A stretch of 64,000 nucleotides of DNA from Xanthomonas phaseoli pv. phaseoli (GCA_022749655.1 CP094243.1:1860001-1924000); one strand, 5' to 3'; counted from the stretch's first letter, positions 8,523 through 19,186 are shown. Numbers and translations are program-made. The notes: generated by a model not told the origin, from the sequence alone.

Positions 8523-10910
8523 TTACCACTTGTAGTTCACGTTCGCATAGACCAGCGCGCCGTTGAAACCGAACGGCGAGGCGCTGCTGTAGGGCAGGTA
8601 GGTGCGCGTGCCCAAACCGGCTTGCTGGCGGTCCGGATATTCGTTGAGCACGTTGTCGCCACCAACGGTGAAGTTCCAGGCACCCAACTTGTAGGACGCG
8701 GCCAGATCCAGCGTCCACTTGGCCGAGTAGGTCTGGTCGCTGCCGGCGTTGGTGCCGAACGTGCTGAACTCGCCCCAGCGCGTGGCGGTGCCGGTGAACG
8801 ACCAATTGCCGGGCGACCAGGTACCGCCGAGGAAGAACTTGTCGCGCGGCGTACCTTCGGTGATACGGCCGATTTCGGCGCGCCCGATGCGCACCGCACT
8901 CGGGTCGATCGCCATCAGCGCTGCGGGGTTGTCGGCGATGCGTTTGATTTCGGTCTTGTTGTAGTTGTAGCCGGAGGTCAGCTCTACGCTGCCGCCATCC
9001 AGGTTCCAGCGATAGGTGCCGACCGCATCGACGCCTTGCGTCTTGGTATCGACCGCATTGGTGAAGTAGCGCCCGCCACCGATGCCCGGGAAGCCATTGG
9101 CCTGCAGGTAGTTGCGGACCGCATTGGAGGTGAGGTTTTCAGACAGCACGATGCGGTCGTCGATATCGATGCGATACGCATCCACCGTGATGTACAGATT
9201 CTCCACCGGCTGCAATACCACGCCCAGGCCGTAATTCTTCGACTCTTCGGCCTTGAGCGGTTCGGCACCGAGCGCGATCGCGGCAGGGTTATCGGTACGG
9301 AAGGTGCCGATCTCGAACGGGATCGCGGTCACTGAGCCGTCGGGTTGTGCCACGTTGAGGAACTGGGTGGCGATCGACTGGAAGTTCTGCTGCTGCAGCG
9401 ACGGTGCGCGGAAGCCGGTGGATGCCGTCGCACGCACCGCCACCTTGTCGGTAAAGGCATAGCGCAGCGACAGCTTGCCGGTGGCGGTGTCGCCGAAGTC
9501 GCTGTATTTCTCGTAGCGCCCGGCCAGCCCGGCCGAGAACTTCTCGGTCAGATCGGTTTCCAGGTCGGCGTAGAACGAATGACTGTTGCGGTTGTAGTAA
9601 CCGGCATCGGAGGGCTTGAAGCCCGGAAACACCTGCGCGCCGGGAATCAACGATCCGTTGGCCGAGGGAATACCGCCGTTGGCCGAGGAGGCCGCATCGC
9701 CAGGCGATTCGTTGAATTTCTCGCCGCGCCATTCGGCACCAAAGGCCAGCGTCACCGGGTAGGCCAGGCCCCAATCCAGCGTCTTGGTAAAGTCGGCATT
9801 GAGCACGTTCTGCGTCACTTCCAGCGTACCGGCGTGGAAGTCGGTCGGGCTGGCCAGCCCCAGGCTGTTGTTCAAGCTGTTGCGCACATCGAAGGTGAGA
9901 TTGTTCTGGCCGTAGTTGTAGCTCAGGTCGATGTTCAAGCCGCCTTCGGTGGATGTCTTCAAGCCGCCCACCCACGAGACATCCTTGCTGACGTTGTAGA
10001 TCTGCGGCAGGAAGCCGTCCGGATAGATTTCCGGGCGGTTGCGATTATCGCCGGCAAAGCGGAAATAGCCGTTGGACAGCACTTCGCGCCGACTGACCAT
10101 GCCGAACGAATAGAAGGTGAGGTAATCGGTGGGGCTGTATTCGCCATTGAACGAGCGCGCGCCCTGGTCGATGTCGGGGTCGCCGTAACGCTGCTCCACA
10201 CGGCCGCCGAACGGCAACGCGCGGTTGGTCTGATCCGAGTGCCCGGCCTGTGCGGCCAGGTGCACCTTGCCCGTGCCGGCGAAGCTGAAACCGGCGTCGC
10301 CGGACAACTGATACTGCTCGCCGTCGCCAGCACTGTACTTGCCATAGCGGCCATTGATGCTGCCGCCTTCGCCGCTGCCCTTGAGCACGACATTGATCAC
10401 GCCGGCGATGGCGTCCGAGCCGTATTGCGCAGACGCGCCATCGCGCAGTACTTCGATGCGCTCCACCGCGGCGATCGGAATGGTGTTGAGGTCTGCCGGC
10501 GAAGAGCCACGCCCCTGCGTATCGTTGAGATTGATCAACGCCGTGCTGTGATAGCGCTTGCCGTTGACCAGCACCAGCACCTGATCGGGCGACAGGCCGC
10601 GCAGCTGTGCCGGGCGCACTGCGTCGGAGCCGTCGGAGATGGCCGGACGCGGAAAATTGAGCGAGGGAATCGCGCGTGAGAGCGCGGTCGCCAATTCCGT
10701 GGTGCCGGTCGATTCCAGTGCCTGCGGCGAGATGATGTCGATCGGCGATGCCGATTCGGCGACCGTGCGATCGGCCACGCGCGTGCCGGTCACGATCAGG
10801 GTGTCCAATGTTTTCTGGGTCGGCGCCTGCGACTGTGCAGATGCGGTTGAAGCGGAAAACGACAGTGCAAGAACAACGGCGACTGCGAGTGGACTGGTCT
10901 TGCAATTCAT
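8523..10910 (-). CDS. TonB-dependent receptor, paralogue 2 of 3
   Basis: 795 aa and intact. Start at the ATG of 10910 (MNCKTSPLAVAVVLALSFS, Sec signal ending near ASAQS), preceded by a CGGAG site; the longer ORF reading adds an implausible N-terminus. The TLDTLIVTG TonB-box region and the plug with EVLRDGASAQYGSDAIAG match the neighbouring receptors almost word for word, and the barrel ends in YKW. As the only undamaged copy of the three, it is the best template for judging the other two. Family role: TonB-powered import across the outer membrane. No substrate-specific transporter or catabolic gene lies beside it, so the ligand cannot be inferred. Confidence 0.92.
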   Translation of the reverse strand: MNCKTSPLAVAVVLALSFSASTASAQSQAPTQKTLDTLIVTGTRVADRTVAESASPIDIISPQALESTGTTELATALSRAIPSLNFPRPAISDGSDAVRPAQLRGLSPDQVLVLVNGKRYHSTALINLNDTQGRGSSPADLNTIPIAAVERIEVLRDGASAQYGSDAIAGVINVVLKGSGEGGSINGRYGKYSAGDGEQYQLSGDAGFSFAGTGKVHLAAQAGHSDQTNRALPFGGRVEQRYGDPDIDQGARSFNGEYSPTDYLTFYSFGMVSRREVLSNGYFRFAGDNRNRPEIYPDGFLPQIYNVSKDVSWVGGLKTSTEGGLNIDLSYNYGQNNLTFDVRNSLNNSLGLASPTDFHAGTLEVTQNVLNADFTKTLDWGLAYPVTLAFGAEWRGEKFNESPGDAASSANGGIPSANGSLIPGAQVFPGFKPSDAGYYNRNSHSFYADLETDLTEKFSAGLAGRYEKYSDFGDTATGKLSLRYAFTDKVAVRATASTGFRAPSLQQQNFQSIATQFLNVAQPDGSVTAIPFEIGTFRTDNPAAIALGAEPLKAEESKNYGLGVVLQPVENLYITVDAYRIDIDDRIVLSENLTSNAVRNYLQANGFPGIGGGRYFTNAVDTKTQGVDAVGTYRWNLDGGSVELTSGYNYNKTEIKRIADNPAALMAIDPSAVRIGRAEIGRITEGTPRDKFFLGGTWSPGNWSFTGTATRWGEFSTFGTNAGSDQTYSAKWTLDLAASYKLGAWNFTVGGDNVLNEYPDRQQAGLGTRTYLPYSSASPFGFNGALVYANVNYKW

Positions 10911-11183
10911 GCGGTGACAACTCCGAGTGGGGAACGGATGCATCGCAGGGGCCCCCTCCCGGGCCGCGTCCATCGCGGCAGCTGCGGTGCGTTCTCAACC
11001 ATTAACCACGTGTAACCACATGTCAAATTTTGGTTACGTTGCGCAAGCAACTGTCATCTGTGATGTGCTACTGGCAACGTTGTCATCGTGCACCAAAGTG
11101 ATGCGGCGCTTGCACCACAGCTGCTGGGGCAGGCGCTTGCTTGCACCATAGTGGACGGCAATACCAGTTATGAAACTTGTGCA

Positions 11184-11609
11184 TCAGAATGTGATCTGCA
11201 CCGCATCCGCACTGCGCTGCGCAGCACCATGGAAGACGGCTTCGATGTTGTTGCCGTCCGGATCGAGCACAAACGCGGCGTAGTAATGCGGGTGATAGGG
11301 GCGCAGGCCGGGCAGACCATTGTCGCGACCACCATGGGCGAGCGCGGCCTGATGGAAGGCATGCACCATTGCCACATCGCGTGCCTGGAATGCCAGGTGA
11401 TGGCGGCCGGTCAGCACACCTTGTGCCACCGTGTTGCGGTCGGAGACGAACAGTTCGTCGGCCCAGAAAAAGCCATCGCCTTCGCCGCCGACCGGAATGC
11501 CCAGGACGTCCAGCACAGCCTGGTAGAAGCGCCGGCTTGCCGGCAGGTCCTGCACCACCAGGTGCAGATGGTCGATCAAGCGTCCGCGTGACAGCTGCGA
11601 TGTTTCCAT
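11184..11609 (-). CDS. VOC (glyoxalase/bleomycin-resistance) family protein
   Basis: 141 aa, one vicinal-oxygen-chelate domain made of two beta-alpha-beta-beta-beta halves: RLIDHLHLVVQDLPASRRFY opens the first and LDPDGNNIEAVFH closes the second, the conserved ending of the family. Candidate metal ligands are the His in HLHL, the His pair of GRHHLAF, and the Glu of NNIEAVF. Family members are lyases, isomerases, dioxygenases or drug-binding proteins; the substrate here is unknown. It lies between TonB receptors 2 and 3 on the same strand, but gaps of 273 and 438 bp argue for its own transcript. Confidence 0.82.
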   Translation of the reverse strand: METSQLSRGRLIDHLHLVVQDLPASRRFYQAVLDVLGIPVGGEGDGFFWADELFVSDRNTVAQGVLTGRHHLAFQARDVAMVHAFHQAALAHGGRDNGLPGLRPYHPHYYAAFVLDPDGNNIEAVFHGAAQRSADAVQITF

Positions 11610-12047
11610 GGAGCGTGTTCCGGCGATGATGGGAGCACAGTTGATACCACCGCAGCTGCCGGCAGTTCTTCACCTCGCAGAGATGCGGTGCGCAACGTGG
11701 CGACCAATGCGTAGCGTGCAGTGGTCAGGCGCGCGCAGGCGGCGCACACCAACCGCGGTGCACGCATGGTCGAGCCCGCGTCCGCCTGGTGCCGGCAGCG
11801 CGTTGTGTGCTGTTCCACAGAAGACCGCAGGCAACGCCTGGCCCAAACGCACACGCCCCGGGCTGGCCGGGGCGCGTAGTCGACTCTCGGTGTCGAATTG
11901 CAATGGCGGCATGCCATGCCTGGGCAATGACGCCGCATGAGCCGATCACGGCAAATGCGGCGGATGCCTCGTGCTGATCGCGAGATGGCCGATCGCAGCG
12001 CCCAGCTCACGATCACCAAGACCACCTTGGCTGATCAAGCGCGGTGC
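11610..12047. other. 438-bp intergenic region with a GC-rich hairpin
   Basis: No supported gene. A hairpin at 11854-11874 (CGCCCCGG/CCGGGGCG, 5-nt loop) could terminate TonB receptor 3 transcription or lie in the VOC leader. The rest shows nothing I can name. Confidence 0.45.
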
Positions 12048-14431
12048 TTACCAGCGGTAGTTGATGCGCCCATACACGTACGCACCATTGAAGCCGAACG
12101 GCGACAGGTTGCTATACGGGAATTGCCCGCTGGTGGAATTGGCGAAGTTGTTTTCGTCCGGATATTCGTCAAGCACATTGTCTGCGCCCAGCGTCAGCGT
12201 CCAGCGATCGACCTTGTAGCTGGCCGATGCATCCACCACCCACTTGGCGCCGAAGGTCTGGTCGTTGCTCGCGTCCGCCGGGCGGGTGCTGTACTTGCCG
12301 TAACGCGTGGCCCCCAGGGCCAGCGTCCAGTGCTCGGAGTTCCAGCTGCCGTTGATCAGGAACTTGTCGCGTGGAAAGCCTTCTTCGATGCGGCCACGCT
12401 CGGTGCGGTCGATGCGCTCCAGGCTCAGCCCGTTGGCCGACAACGCGGCCGGGTTGGCGGCCACGCTGCGCACTTCGGTTTCCGAGTAGTTGTAGCCGGC
12501 GGTCAGGTCCACGCTGCTGGCAGCCAGCTGCCAGCGGTAGCTGCCCACTACGTCCACGCCGCGCGTGCGCGTATCCACCGCATTGGTGAAGTAACGCCCG
12601 CCGTTGATGCCGAAGATGCCCTGCGACTCCAACAGGCTGCGCACGCCCGCGCCGGTCAGGTTGGACGACAGCACGATGCGGTCGTCCACATCGATCTGGT
12701 ACGCATCCACGGTGAGGTAGAGCGCATCGGTGGGCTGCAGCACTAGGCCCAGGCTGTAGGACAGCGAGGTTTCCGCATCCAGCGGTTCGGCGCCGAGCGC
12801 GCGCGCCACGGTGCTGTCGGCGGGGAAGGTGCGGATCTCGAACGGGTTCGGGTTGCCGGCCAGGAAGGTGGTGCTGGTGGACTGGAAATACTGCTGCGCC
12901 AGCGATGGCGCGCGGAAGCCCGAGGCCACCGTGCCGCGCAACGCGATCTTGTCGGTGAACGCATAGCGCGCCGACACCTTGCCCGAGGCCTGGCTGCCGA
13001 AATCGCTGTAGTCCTCGTAACGCCCGGCCAGGCCAGCAGAGAACTTGTCGGTAAAGTCCGCTTCCAGATCTGCATACAGCGCATAACTATCGCGCGAGTA
13101 CTGGCCCGACACGCTCGGAGCGAAGCCGCCAAATCCCTGCGCGCCACCAGACAGCGTGCCGGCCTGGAAATACGAGCCCACTTCGCCCGGCGACTGGTTC
13201 CACTTTTCGTTGCGGTATTCGGCGCCGAAGGCCACCGTCACCGGATAGGCCAGGCCCCAATCGAAACCGCGCTTGACGTCCAGGTTGACGATGTTCTGCG
13301 TGGTCTCCAGCGCGCCGTCGTAGAACGAGGTGGGCGAGGTCGGCCCCAGGCTGACGTTGAGCGTGTTGCGGGTGTGGAAATCGATGCGGTTGTAGCCGTA
13401 GTTGTAGCTGGCGTCCCAGTCCCAACCGCTGGCAGTGGAGCCGCGCACGCCGGTTACCAGCGAGCGGTCCTTGGCGTAGGTCTGGATTTCCGGCAGGAAG
13501 CCCTGCGGATACACCGACAGGATGTTCTGGCTGCTGCCTGGCGCGCGGAAAAACGCGAACGAGGTGATGTCGCGGTTGCTGGCGGTGGCAAACGCATAGC
13601 CGGTGATGCTGTCGCTGAAGGCGAACTCGGTATTGGCGGAGACCGCCTGGGCATTGACGTCCGGGTCACCGATCTTGAACGACTTCTGGCCCACGGCCGG
13701 CTGCGAGACGCTCGGCGCGCCGGCATAGCCGCGTGCGCGGTCGGTGGGGTCCTGCTGGTTGAGCTGGGCGGCCACGTGCAGCCAGCCGCGATCGCCGCCG
13801 TAGGCCACGCCGGTGTCGCCGGAGAGCTCGTAGTTGTTGCCGTCGCCAGCCGAATACTGGCCGAAGCCGGCTTGCAGGCTGCCGCCCTTTTCTGCGCCCT
13901 TGAGCACGATGTTGACCACGCCGGCAATGGCATCGGAGCCGTACTGCGCCGAGGCACCGTCGCGCAGTACTTCCACCCGTGCGATGGCCGCGACCGGGAT
14001 GGTGTTCAGATCCACCGCCGCCGCACCGCGACCGATGGTGCCGTTGAGGTTGAGCAGCGAGGAGGTGTGGCGGCGCTTGCCGTTGACCAGCACCAGCACC
14101 TGGTCGGGCGAGAGGCCGCGCAGCTGCGCGGGGCGGATCGCGCTGGTGCCGTCGCTCAGCGCCGGGCGCGGGAAGTTCAGCGAGGGCAGGGCGCGCGCCA
14201 GCGCGGTGGCCAGTTCCGGGGTGCCGGTGGCCTGCAGCGATTCGGCGCTGATGATGTCGATCGGCGACTGCGATTCGGCCACGGTGCGGTCGGAGACGCG
14301 AGTACCGGTGACGATCACCGTATCCAGGGTGTTGGCCGGGGCGGTCGCCGGCGCGGCGGTCTGGGCCAGGGCGGGGAGGCAAGCAGTGCAGCGACCACGG
14401 CGGTCGCAAGCGCGGAAGCGGGGGCGTTCAT
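12048..14431 (-). CDS. TonB-dependent receptor, paralogue 3 of 3 (frameshift in signal peptide)
   Basis: About 794 aa after bridging. From VIVTGTRVSDRTVAE onward the frame is intact to the TAA at 12048, with the plug motif EVLRDGASAQYGSDAIAG and a barrel ending YRW. The signal peptide lies in another frame: ATG at 14431 gives MNAPASALATAVVAALLAS, and a base lost in the G run at 14373-14376 (four seen, five expected) would restore ...LLASPALAQTAAPA and join the TonB box. Without that base the mature receptor would have no export signal. The correct peptide lying one base away argues for a read error. Role as for the two paralogues; ligand unknown. Confidence 0.86.
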
Positions 14432-14545
14432 GACAACTCCGAAAACGTGGGTCCAGGCAGGACCAGGCAAGGCTAGGCAGGCGGCGGTCGCGGAAGGGCG
14501 AAGAAGACGGCGGCCACGCTGAAGGCGCTAATTATTCGTTAACGC

Positions 14546-14551
14546 TAGAAT
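14546..14551 (+). promoter_or_regulatory. Possible -10 box (TAGAAT) for the ABC-F gene
   Basis: TAGAAT followed by a GC-rich discriminator, 60 bp before the ABC-F start codon, in an AT-rich patch. No good -35 is visible. Confidence 0.3.
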
Positions 14552-14611
14552 GGCGTCGCAGGAATGCTGCTCATCTGCTCATTCCTTTTCGTTCTATCGG
14601 ACTGTCCATCA

Positions 14612-16528
14612 ATGATTTCCCTGCGTAACTTCTCCATGCGACGCGGCGAGCGTCTGCTGCTCTCCAACGTCGACCTGACCATGCACGCCGGCTACCGCGT
14701 CGGTGTGGTGGGCCGTAACGGCACCGGCAAGTCGAGCCTGTTCGCTGCGGTGAAGGGCGAGCTGGAGGCCGACAAGGGAGACGTCGATCTGCCCGGCAAG
14801 GTGCGCACGGCCAGCGTTTCGCAGGAAACTCCCTCGCTGCCGGACCCGGCACTGTCGTTCGTGCTCGGCGGGGACATCGAAGTCTCCGCGGTGCTGCAGG
14901 AAGAGGCCGATGCCACTGCCCGCGAAGACTGGGAGGCGGTCGCCAACGCGCACCAGAAAATGGCCGAGATCGGCGCCTACGACGCCGAAGCGCGCGCCGG
15001 CAAGTTGCTGCACGGCCTGGGCTTCCCGGCCGATACGCACCATCGCGCGGTGTCGTCGTTCTCCGGCGGCTGGCGGGTGCGGCTGAATCTGGCGCGCGCG
15101 CTGATGATGCCCAGCGACCTGCTGCTGCTCGACGAACCGACCAACCACCTGGACATGGACGCGGTGCTGTGGCTGGAGCAGTGGTTGCTCAAGTACCCGG
15201 GTACCTTGCTGCTGATTTCGCACGACCGCGAATTTCTCGACAACGTGGCCACCCACACCCTGCACCTGCACGGCGGTACCGCCAAGCTGTATGTCGGTGG
15301 CTATACCGATTTCGAACGCCAGCGCATCGAGCATTTGCGTCAACAGCAGATCGCGCACGACAAGGAACAGGCCGAGCGCGCGCATCTGCAGAGCTTCATC
15401 GACCGTTTCAAGGCGCAGGCCAGCAAGGCGACCCAGGCGCAGAGCCGCATGAAGCGGCTGGCCAAGATGGCCGGCACCGAGGCGGTGCGCGCCGAGCGCG
15501 AATTCCGCATCCAGTTCGCCCAGCCCAACCGGCTGCCGTTTTCGTTGATCCGCTTGAATCATGTACAGGCCGGCTATCCGGCTCCGACCTCCCTTCCCCG
15601 CGTGCGGGGGAAGGTGCCCGAAGGGCGGATGGGGAGACGCTGCCACGGTCATCCTGCACGATGTCGGTTTCGGCCTGGAAGCAGGCGACCGCATCGGGTT
15701 GTTGGGTCCCAATGGCGCGGGTAAGTCCACCCTGGTCAAGACCCTGGTGGGCGAGCTGGCGCCATTGGCGGGCGAGCGCAGTGCGCATCCGGATTTGCGC
15801 ATCGGCTACTTCGCCCAGCACACGGTGGAGTCCCTGCACGAAGGCCAATCGCCGATGGACCATTTCCGCGAGTTGTCGCCGGACGGGTCCAACCAGGCGT
15901 TCCGCGATTTCCTGGGTAAATGGAATTTCGCCGGCGACCGCGCCTTCGAAGTGGTGGATGGTTTCTCCGGCGGCGAGCGCGCGCGCCTTGCACTGGCGCT
16001 GATCGCCTGGCAGCAGCCGAACGTGTTGCTGCTGGACGAACCGACCAACCACTTGGACCTGGAAATGCGCGAGGCGCTGGCCGAGGCGCTGAGCGATTTC
16101 GAGGGTGCCATCGTGATGGTCTCGCACGATCGCCACCTGATCGGCCTGGTCTGCGACAGTTTCTGGCGCGTGGCCGATGGCGTGGTCGAGCCGTTCGCTG
16201 GCGACCTGGACGAATATGCCGCCTGGTTGCGGAGCCGCCCGGCGGCGCAGGGCACCAAGCAGAAGATGGCCGAAGTGGCGCCGACCCCGCCGTCGCCAAC
16301 CAAGCCGCTGCCGCCGAAAAAGCCGTCAACCCGCACAAGCTGGCCAGCGCCGAAAAGCGCGTCGGCGAGCTGGAAGCGGCGCTTGCTGCGCTGGATCGCG
16401 AGCTGGCCAATCCCGGCAACTACGCCGACAGCGAAAAGATGGCCGTGCTCGGACGCGACCGAGAAGCAACCGCGCAGCAGCTGGCCGAAGCTGAGACGGC
16501 GTGGATGGAGTTGATCGACGGTGCGTAA
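14612..16528 (+). pseudogene. ABC-F family ATPase (Uup/YheS type), reading frame broken twice
   Basis: Two tandem ABC ATPase domains and no membrane domain, as in ABC-F proteins that act on the ribosome. Domain 1: Walker A GRNGTGKSS, signature FSGGWR, Walker B LLLLDEPTNHLD. Domain 2: GPNGAGKST, FSGGERARLAL and LLLDEPTNHLD. A coiled-coil C-terminus follows (about 16330-16528). The start is the ATG at 14612 (MISLRNFSMRRGERLLL). Break 1, near 15590-15640, is a net +1 shift located exactly at an intergenic-type repeat lying in the interdomain linker. Break 2 (-1) is in the A run at about 16314-16318, separating domain 2 from the C-terminal coiled coil. Break 2 looks like a read error; break 1 may be a real insertion. 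If real, only the first domain would be made. Confidence 0.8.
15588..15634 (+). repeat. Intergenic-type repeat embedded in the ABC-F gene
   Basis: The sequence folds as CCTTCCCC...GGGGGAAGG and continues with GTGCCCGAAGGGCGGATGGGG. From memory this layout resembles short dispersed repeats of xanthomonad intergenic regions; a partly similar hairpin element is at 61078-61116. Here it lies within the linker between the two ATPase domains, at the point where the frame changes. Confidence 0.6.
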
Positions 16529-16720
16529 GGGCGACTGACAAAAGCGCCTGCGCAACCGTCGGATGGCGGGTCGGATGGTCGTTGCCGGATGTAGAAGGCG
16601 CACATTGCGGTTCACGCGCCTTGTCTACACCTAGCTGCTGCTTTCGCGCTGCGGAGTGTTGTCCAGGATGAAAGCGCGTGGGTTACGCTGCGCGTTGAAC
16701 CACACACGGATGTCGCCCGC

Positions 16721-17220
16721 ATGATCAGCGTCACCATCAGTCTGGAAGACCATCTGGCCGCCCAGCGCTTGCATGCGCGTCACGATGCGAAACGCCTGCT
16801 CGTGTTTCTGGCAGTGCTGCTGTTGATCGGAGCGGGGCTGCTGCATCTGAGCGGCGCGCGCGCGATCATCGGCCCGGTGCTGATCGGCGGCGGTGGCGGC
16901 GGGTTGATCGGCCTGGCGCTATTGCACGTGTGGGGCCTGCCACGGCGGATCAAACGCCTGCACGCGCAGCAGGCCTCGCTGCGGCACACCTACACCTATG
17001 CATGGGACGAGAACGGACTGGAAATCACCTGGGCGGACGGCCATCTGCGTCGCCCTGGTCCGATTACATGCGCATCCGCGAAAACGACCGGGTGTTGTTG
17101 CTGTACCACAACGACCGGCTGTTCGAGCTGTTCTGCCCGCACTGGTTTGCCGACAGGGCGCAGTTCGAGGCATTTCGCCAGTTGGCCTTGCGGGTGGGAA
17201 AGACGTCTAAGGCGCTCTAA
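16721..17220 (+). CDS. YcxB-like membrane protein (one frameshift)
   Basis: About 166 aa after bridging. Two adjacent hydrophobic segments (about residues 26-45 and 49-70) are followed by a soluble domain with the YcxB-like pattern: TYAWDENGLEITW, then a WSDYMRIRENDRVLLLY-type stretch and a hydrophobic-aromatic end. The frame moves by -1 in the C run at 17053-17055 (three seen, four expected), after which the second half reads cleanly to the TAA at 17220. Likely an inner-membrane protein of unknown role. It converges with ampR, ending 15 bp from that gene's stop. Confidence 0.68.
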
Positions 17221-17235
17221 GCGCGGCAGCGCTGC

Positions 17236-18111
17236 TCAGCTGCCGATGTGCTGTTGTGCCAGTAGCCAATCGCGCAACCGGCGCCCGGCATCGCTTTGCG
17301 GCCGCGACCGTAGCCGGGTCAGCCAGTAGCGCCCGGCATCGATGGCGATCGGGAACGGGCAGACCAGGCGCCCGGCATCCAGGTCCTGGCGAAACATCGG
17401 CAACGGCAGCAATGCCACCCCTGCGCCGGCTGCCGCTGCGCTGGCCAGGGTGAGCGACGAATCGAACATGGTGCCGCGTGCCGGCACCTCGGTCACACGT
17501 GCCGCGCGAAACCACTGCGGCCACTCATCCAGACGATACGAACGCAATAACGGCACGCGCGCCAGATCTTCCGGCACGCGCAAGCCGCGCGCCATTGCCG
17601 GCGCGCACACCGGCGCGAAGGGCGCTTCCATCACCGCTTCGGCAACCTGGCCCTGCCAATCGCCATCGCCGAAGCGGATGGCCAGATCTAGGCCTTCTCC
17701 GGCCAGATCGACGCGATTGTTGTGGGTGGACAGGCGCAGCTCGATATCCGCATGCGCCGCATGGAACGCTGCCAGCCGTGGCAACAGCCAGCCAGTGGCG
17801 AAGGTGCCGACCACGCCCACGCTGAGCACTTCGCGATAACGGCCATCGGCAAAGCGTTCCAAGGTGGCGGCGATGCGGTCGAAGGCCTCGCCGAGCACCG
17901 GTGCCAGCGCGGCGCCTTCGTCGGTCAGTGCCACCCCGCGCGGCAGGCGGTGGAACAGGCTGGTGCCCAGTTGCTGCTCCAGCGCCTTGATCTGGTGGCT
18001 CAGCGCGGCCTGGCTGACGCACAGCTCGTTGGCCGCACGGGTCAGATTCTGATGGCGCGCGGCGGCTTCGAACGCGCGCAGGGCATTGAGCGGCAGGCGG
18101 GGGCGGGGCAT
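17236..18111 (-). CDS. ampR: LysR-type regulator AmpR of the adjacent beta-lactamase
   Basis: 291 aa. N-terminal winged helix-turn-helix (LNALRAFEAAARHQNLTRAANELCVSQ region, with SHQIKALEQQLG as the recognition part), then a LysR effector domain. It is transcribed away from a class A beta-lactamase across a 100-bp gap, the classic ampR-bla arrangement, in which AmpR senses peptidoglycan fragments in the cytoplasm and switches on the lactamase. The domain sequence and the context agree. The start MPRPRLPLNAL fits AmpR N-termini. Confidence 0.88.
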   Translation of the reverse strand: MPRPRLPLNALRAFEAAARHQNLTRAANELCVSQAALSHQIKALEQQLGTSLFHRLPRGVALTDEGAALAPVLGEAFDRIAATLERFADGRYREVLSVGVVGTFATGWLLPRLAAFHAAHADIELRLSTHNNRVDLAGEGLDLAIRFGDGDWQGQVAEAVMEAPFAPVCAPAMARGLRVPEDLARVPLLRSYRLDEWPQWFRAARVTEVPARGTMFDSSLTLASAAAAGAGVALLPLPMFRQDLDAGRLVCPFPIAIDAGRYWLTRLRSRPQSDAGRRLRDWLLAQQHIGS

Positions 18112-18211
18112 GGGCAGAGATTAGTTCAATTCATGGCTGAGATCGAAACATCGCTATGGTCGGCTGCGTCGTGCGCATCGATACTGCGGGCTCTCTCAAG
18201 GGGGCAACCGC
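18112..18211. promoter_or_regulatory. ampR-bla divergent control region
   Basis: 100 bp between divergent start codons. By known AmpR biology it should hold overlapping promoters and the AmpR site; AT-richer sequence at 18121-18150 is the likely place. An AAGGGGG ribosome site at 18198-18204 serves bla. Confidence 0.5.
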
Positions 18212-19105
18212 ATGTTGAATCGGCGACAGTTCCTGCACGCAACCGGCGCGGGCGTGCTGCTTGCAGCGTCCAGACCCGCATGGGCGCTCACCCCTGCGGT
18301 GAACGTGGACGCCATGCTGCGGGCGCAGTGGGCGCAGATCGAACGTGGCACCGGTGGCCGACTGGGCGTCTGCCTGCTCGACAGCGCCACCGGCAAGCGC
18401 CTCGGGCAGCGCGAGGACGAGCGCTTTCCGATGTGCAGCACCTTCAAATTTGTATTGGCTGCCGCGGTGCTGCAGCGAGTGGATCAGGGCAAGCTGACGC
18501 TGGCGCAGCAGGTCAGGATCCGTGCCTCCGACATGCTTGAGCATGCCCCGGTGACCGAACGCCATGTCGGCGGTTCGCTGAGTGTTGGCGAACTGTGTCG
18601 GGCCACGATGATTTATAGCGACAACCCGGCCGCCAATCTGCTGTTCCCGCTGGTCGGCGAACCAGCCGGCGTGACTGCGTTCCTGCGCGGCATCGGCGAT
18701 GCCCAGACCCGCACCGACCGCTACGAGCCGCAGATGAACCGGTTCGCCGACGGCGACCCCCGCGACACCACCACGCCTGCGGCAATGGCCGCCACGCTGC
18801 GCACGCTGCTGCTTGGCGACGCGCTGCAGCCAGCCTCGCGCAAGCAGCTGACCCGCTGGATGATCGACAACCGCACCGGCGACGATTGTCTGCGTGCGGG
18901 GCTCGCGGCCGACTGGAAGATCGGCGACAAGACCGGCAGCAACGGTACCGACACGCGCAACGACATCGCCATCCTCTGGCCACCGAAGGGAAGGGCGCCC
19001 CTGTTGCTGACCACGTACTTGAATGGCGCCAAGGTCGACGACGCTGCACGCGATGCGGCGTTGAAAGCGGTGGCGGTTGCGGTGCGCGAGAGCAGTGCGG
19101 GTTGA
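18212..19105 (+). CDS. bla: Class A beta-lactamase with Tat signal
   Basis: 297 aa. The N-terminus MLNRRQFLHATGAGVLLAA is a twin-arginine signal, so the folded enzyme is probably exported by Tat to the periplasm. All catalytic elements are present: STFK (Ser76, Lys79), SDN (136-138), the omega-loop Glu (RYEPQMN, Glu172) and KTG (240-242). Cys75 directly precedes the catalytic serine and Cys129 lies before SDN. It hydrolyses beta-lactams by the serine mechanism; spectrum cannot be read from sequence. Control by the divergent ampR is expected, so inducible expression is likely. Genes of this type are chromosomal and species-typical in Xanthomonas, so this need not be an acquired resistance gene. 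Confidence 0.92.
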   Translation: MLNRRQFLHATGAGVLLAASRPAWALTPAVNVDAMLRAQWAQIERGTGGRLGVCLLDSATGKRLGQREDERFPMCSTFKFVLAAAVLQRVDQGKLTLAQQVRIRASDMLEHAPVTERHVGGSLSVGELCRATMIYSDNPAANLLFPLVGEPAGVTAFLRGIGDAQTRTDRYEPQMNRFADGDPRDTTTPAAMAATLRTLLLGDALQPASRKQLTRWMIDNRTGDDCLRAGLAADWKIGDKTGSNGTDTRNDIAILWPPKGRAPLLLTTYLNGAKVDDAARDAALKAVAVAVRESSAG

Positions 19106-19186
19106 GTGCAAGGTGTCGTACGCGTTTCATCCGCGCATGAGTTCACGACGTGCTTTCTGTTTCGCTCACCCCTTCGAGGTCCGATA

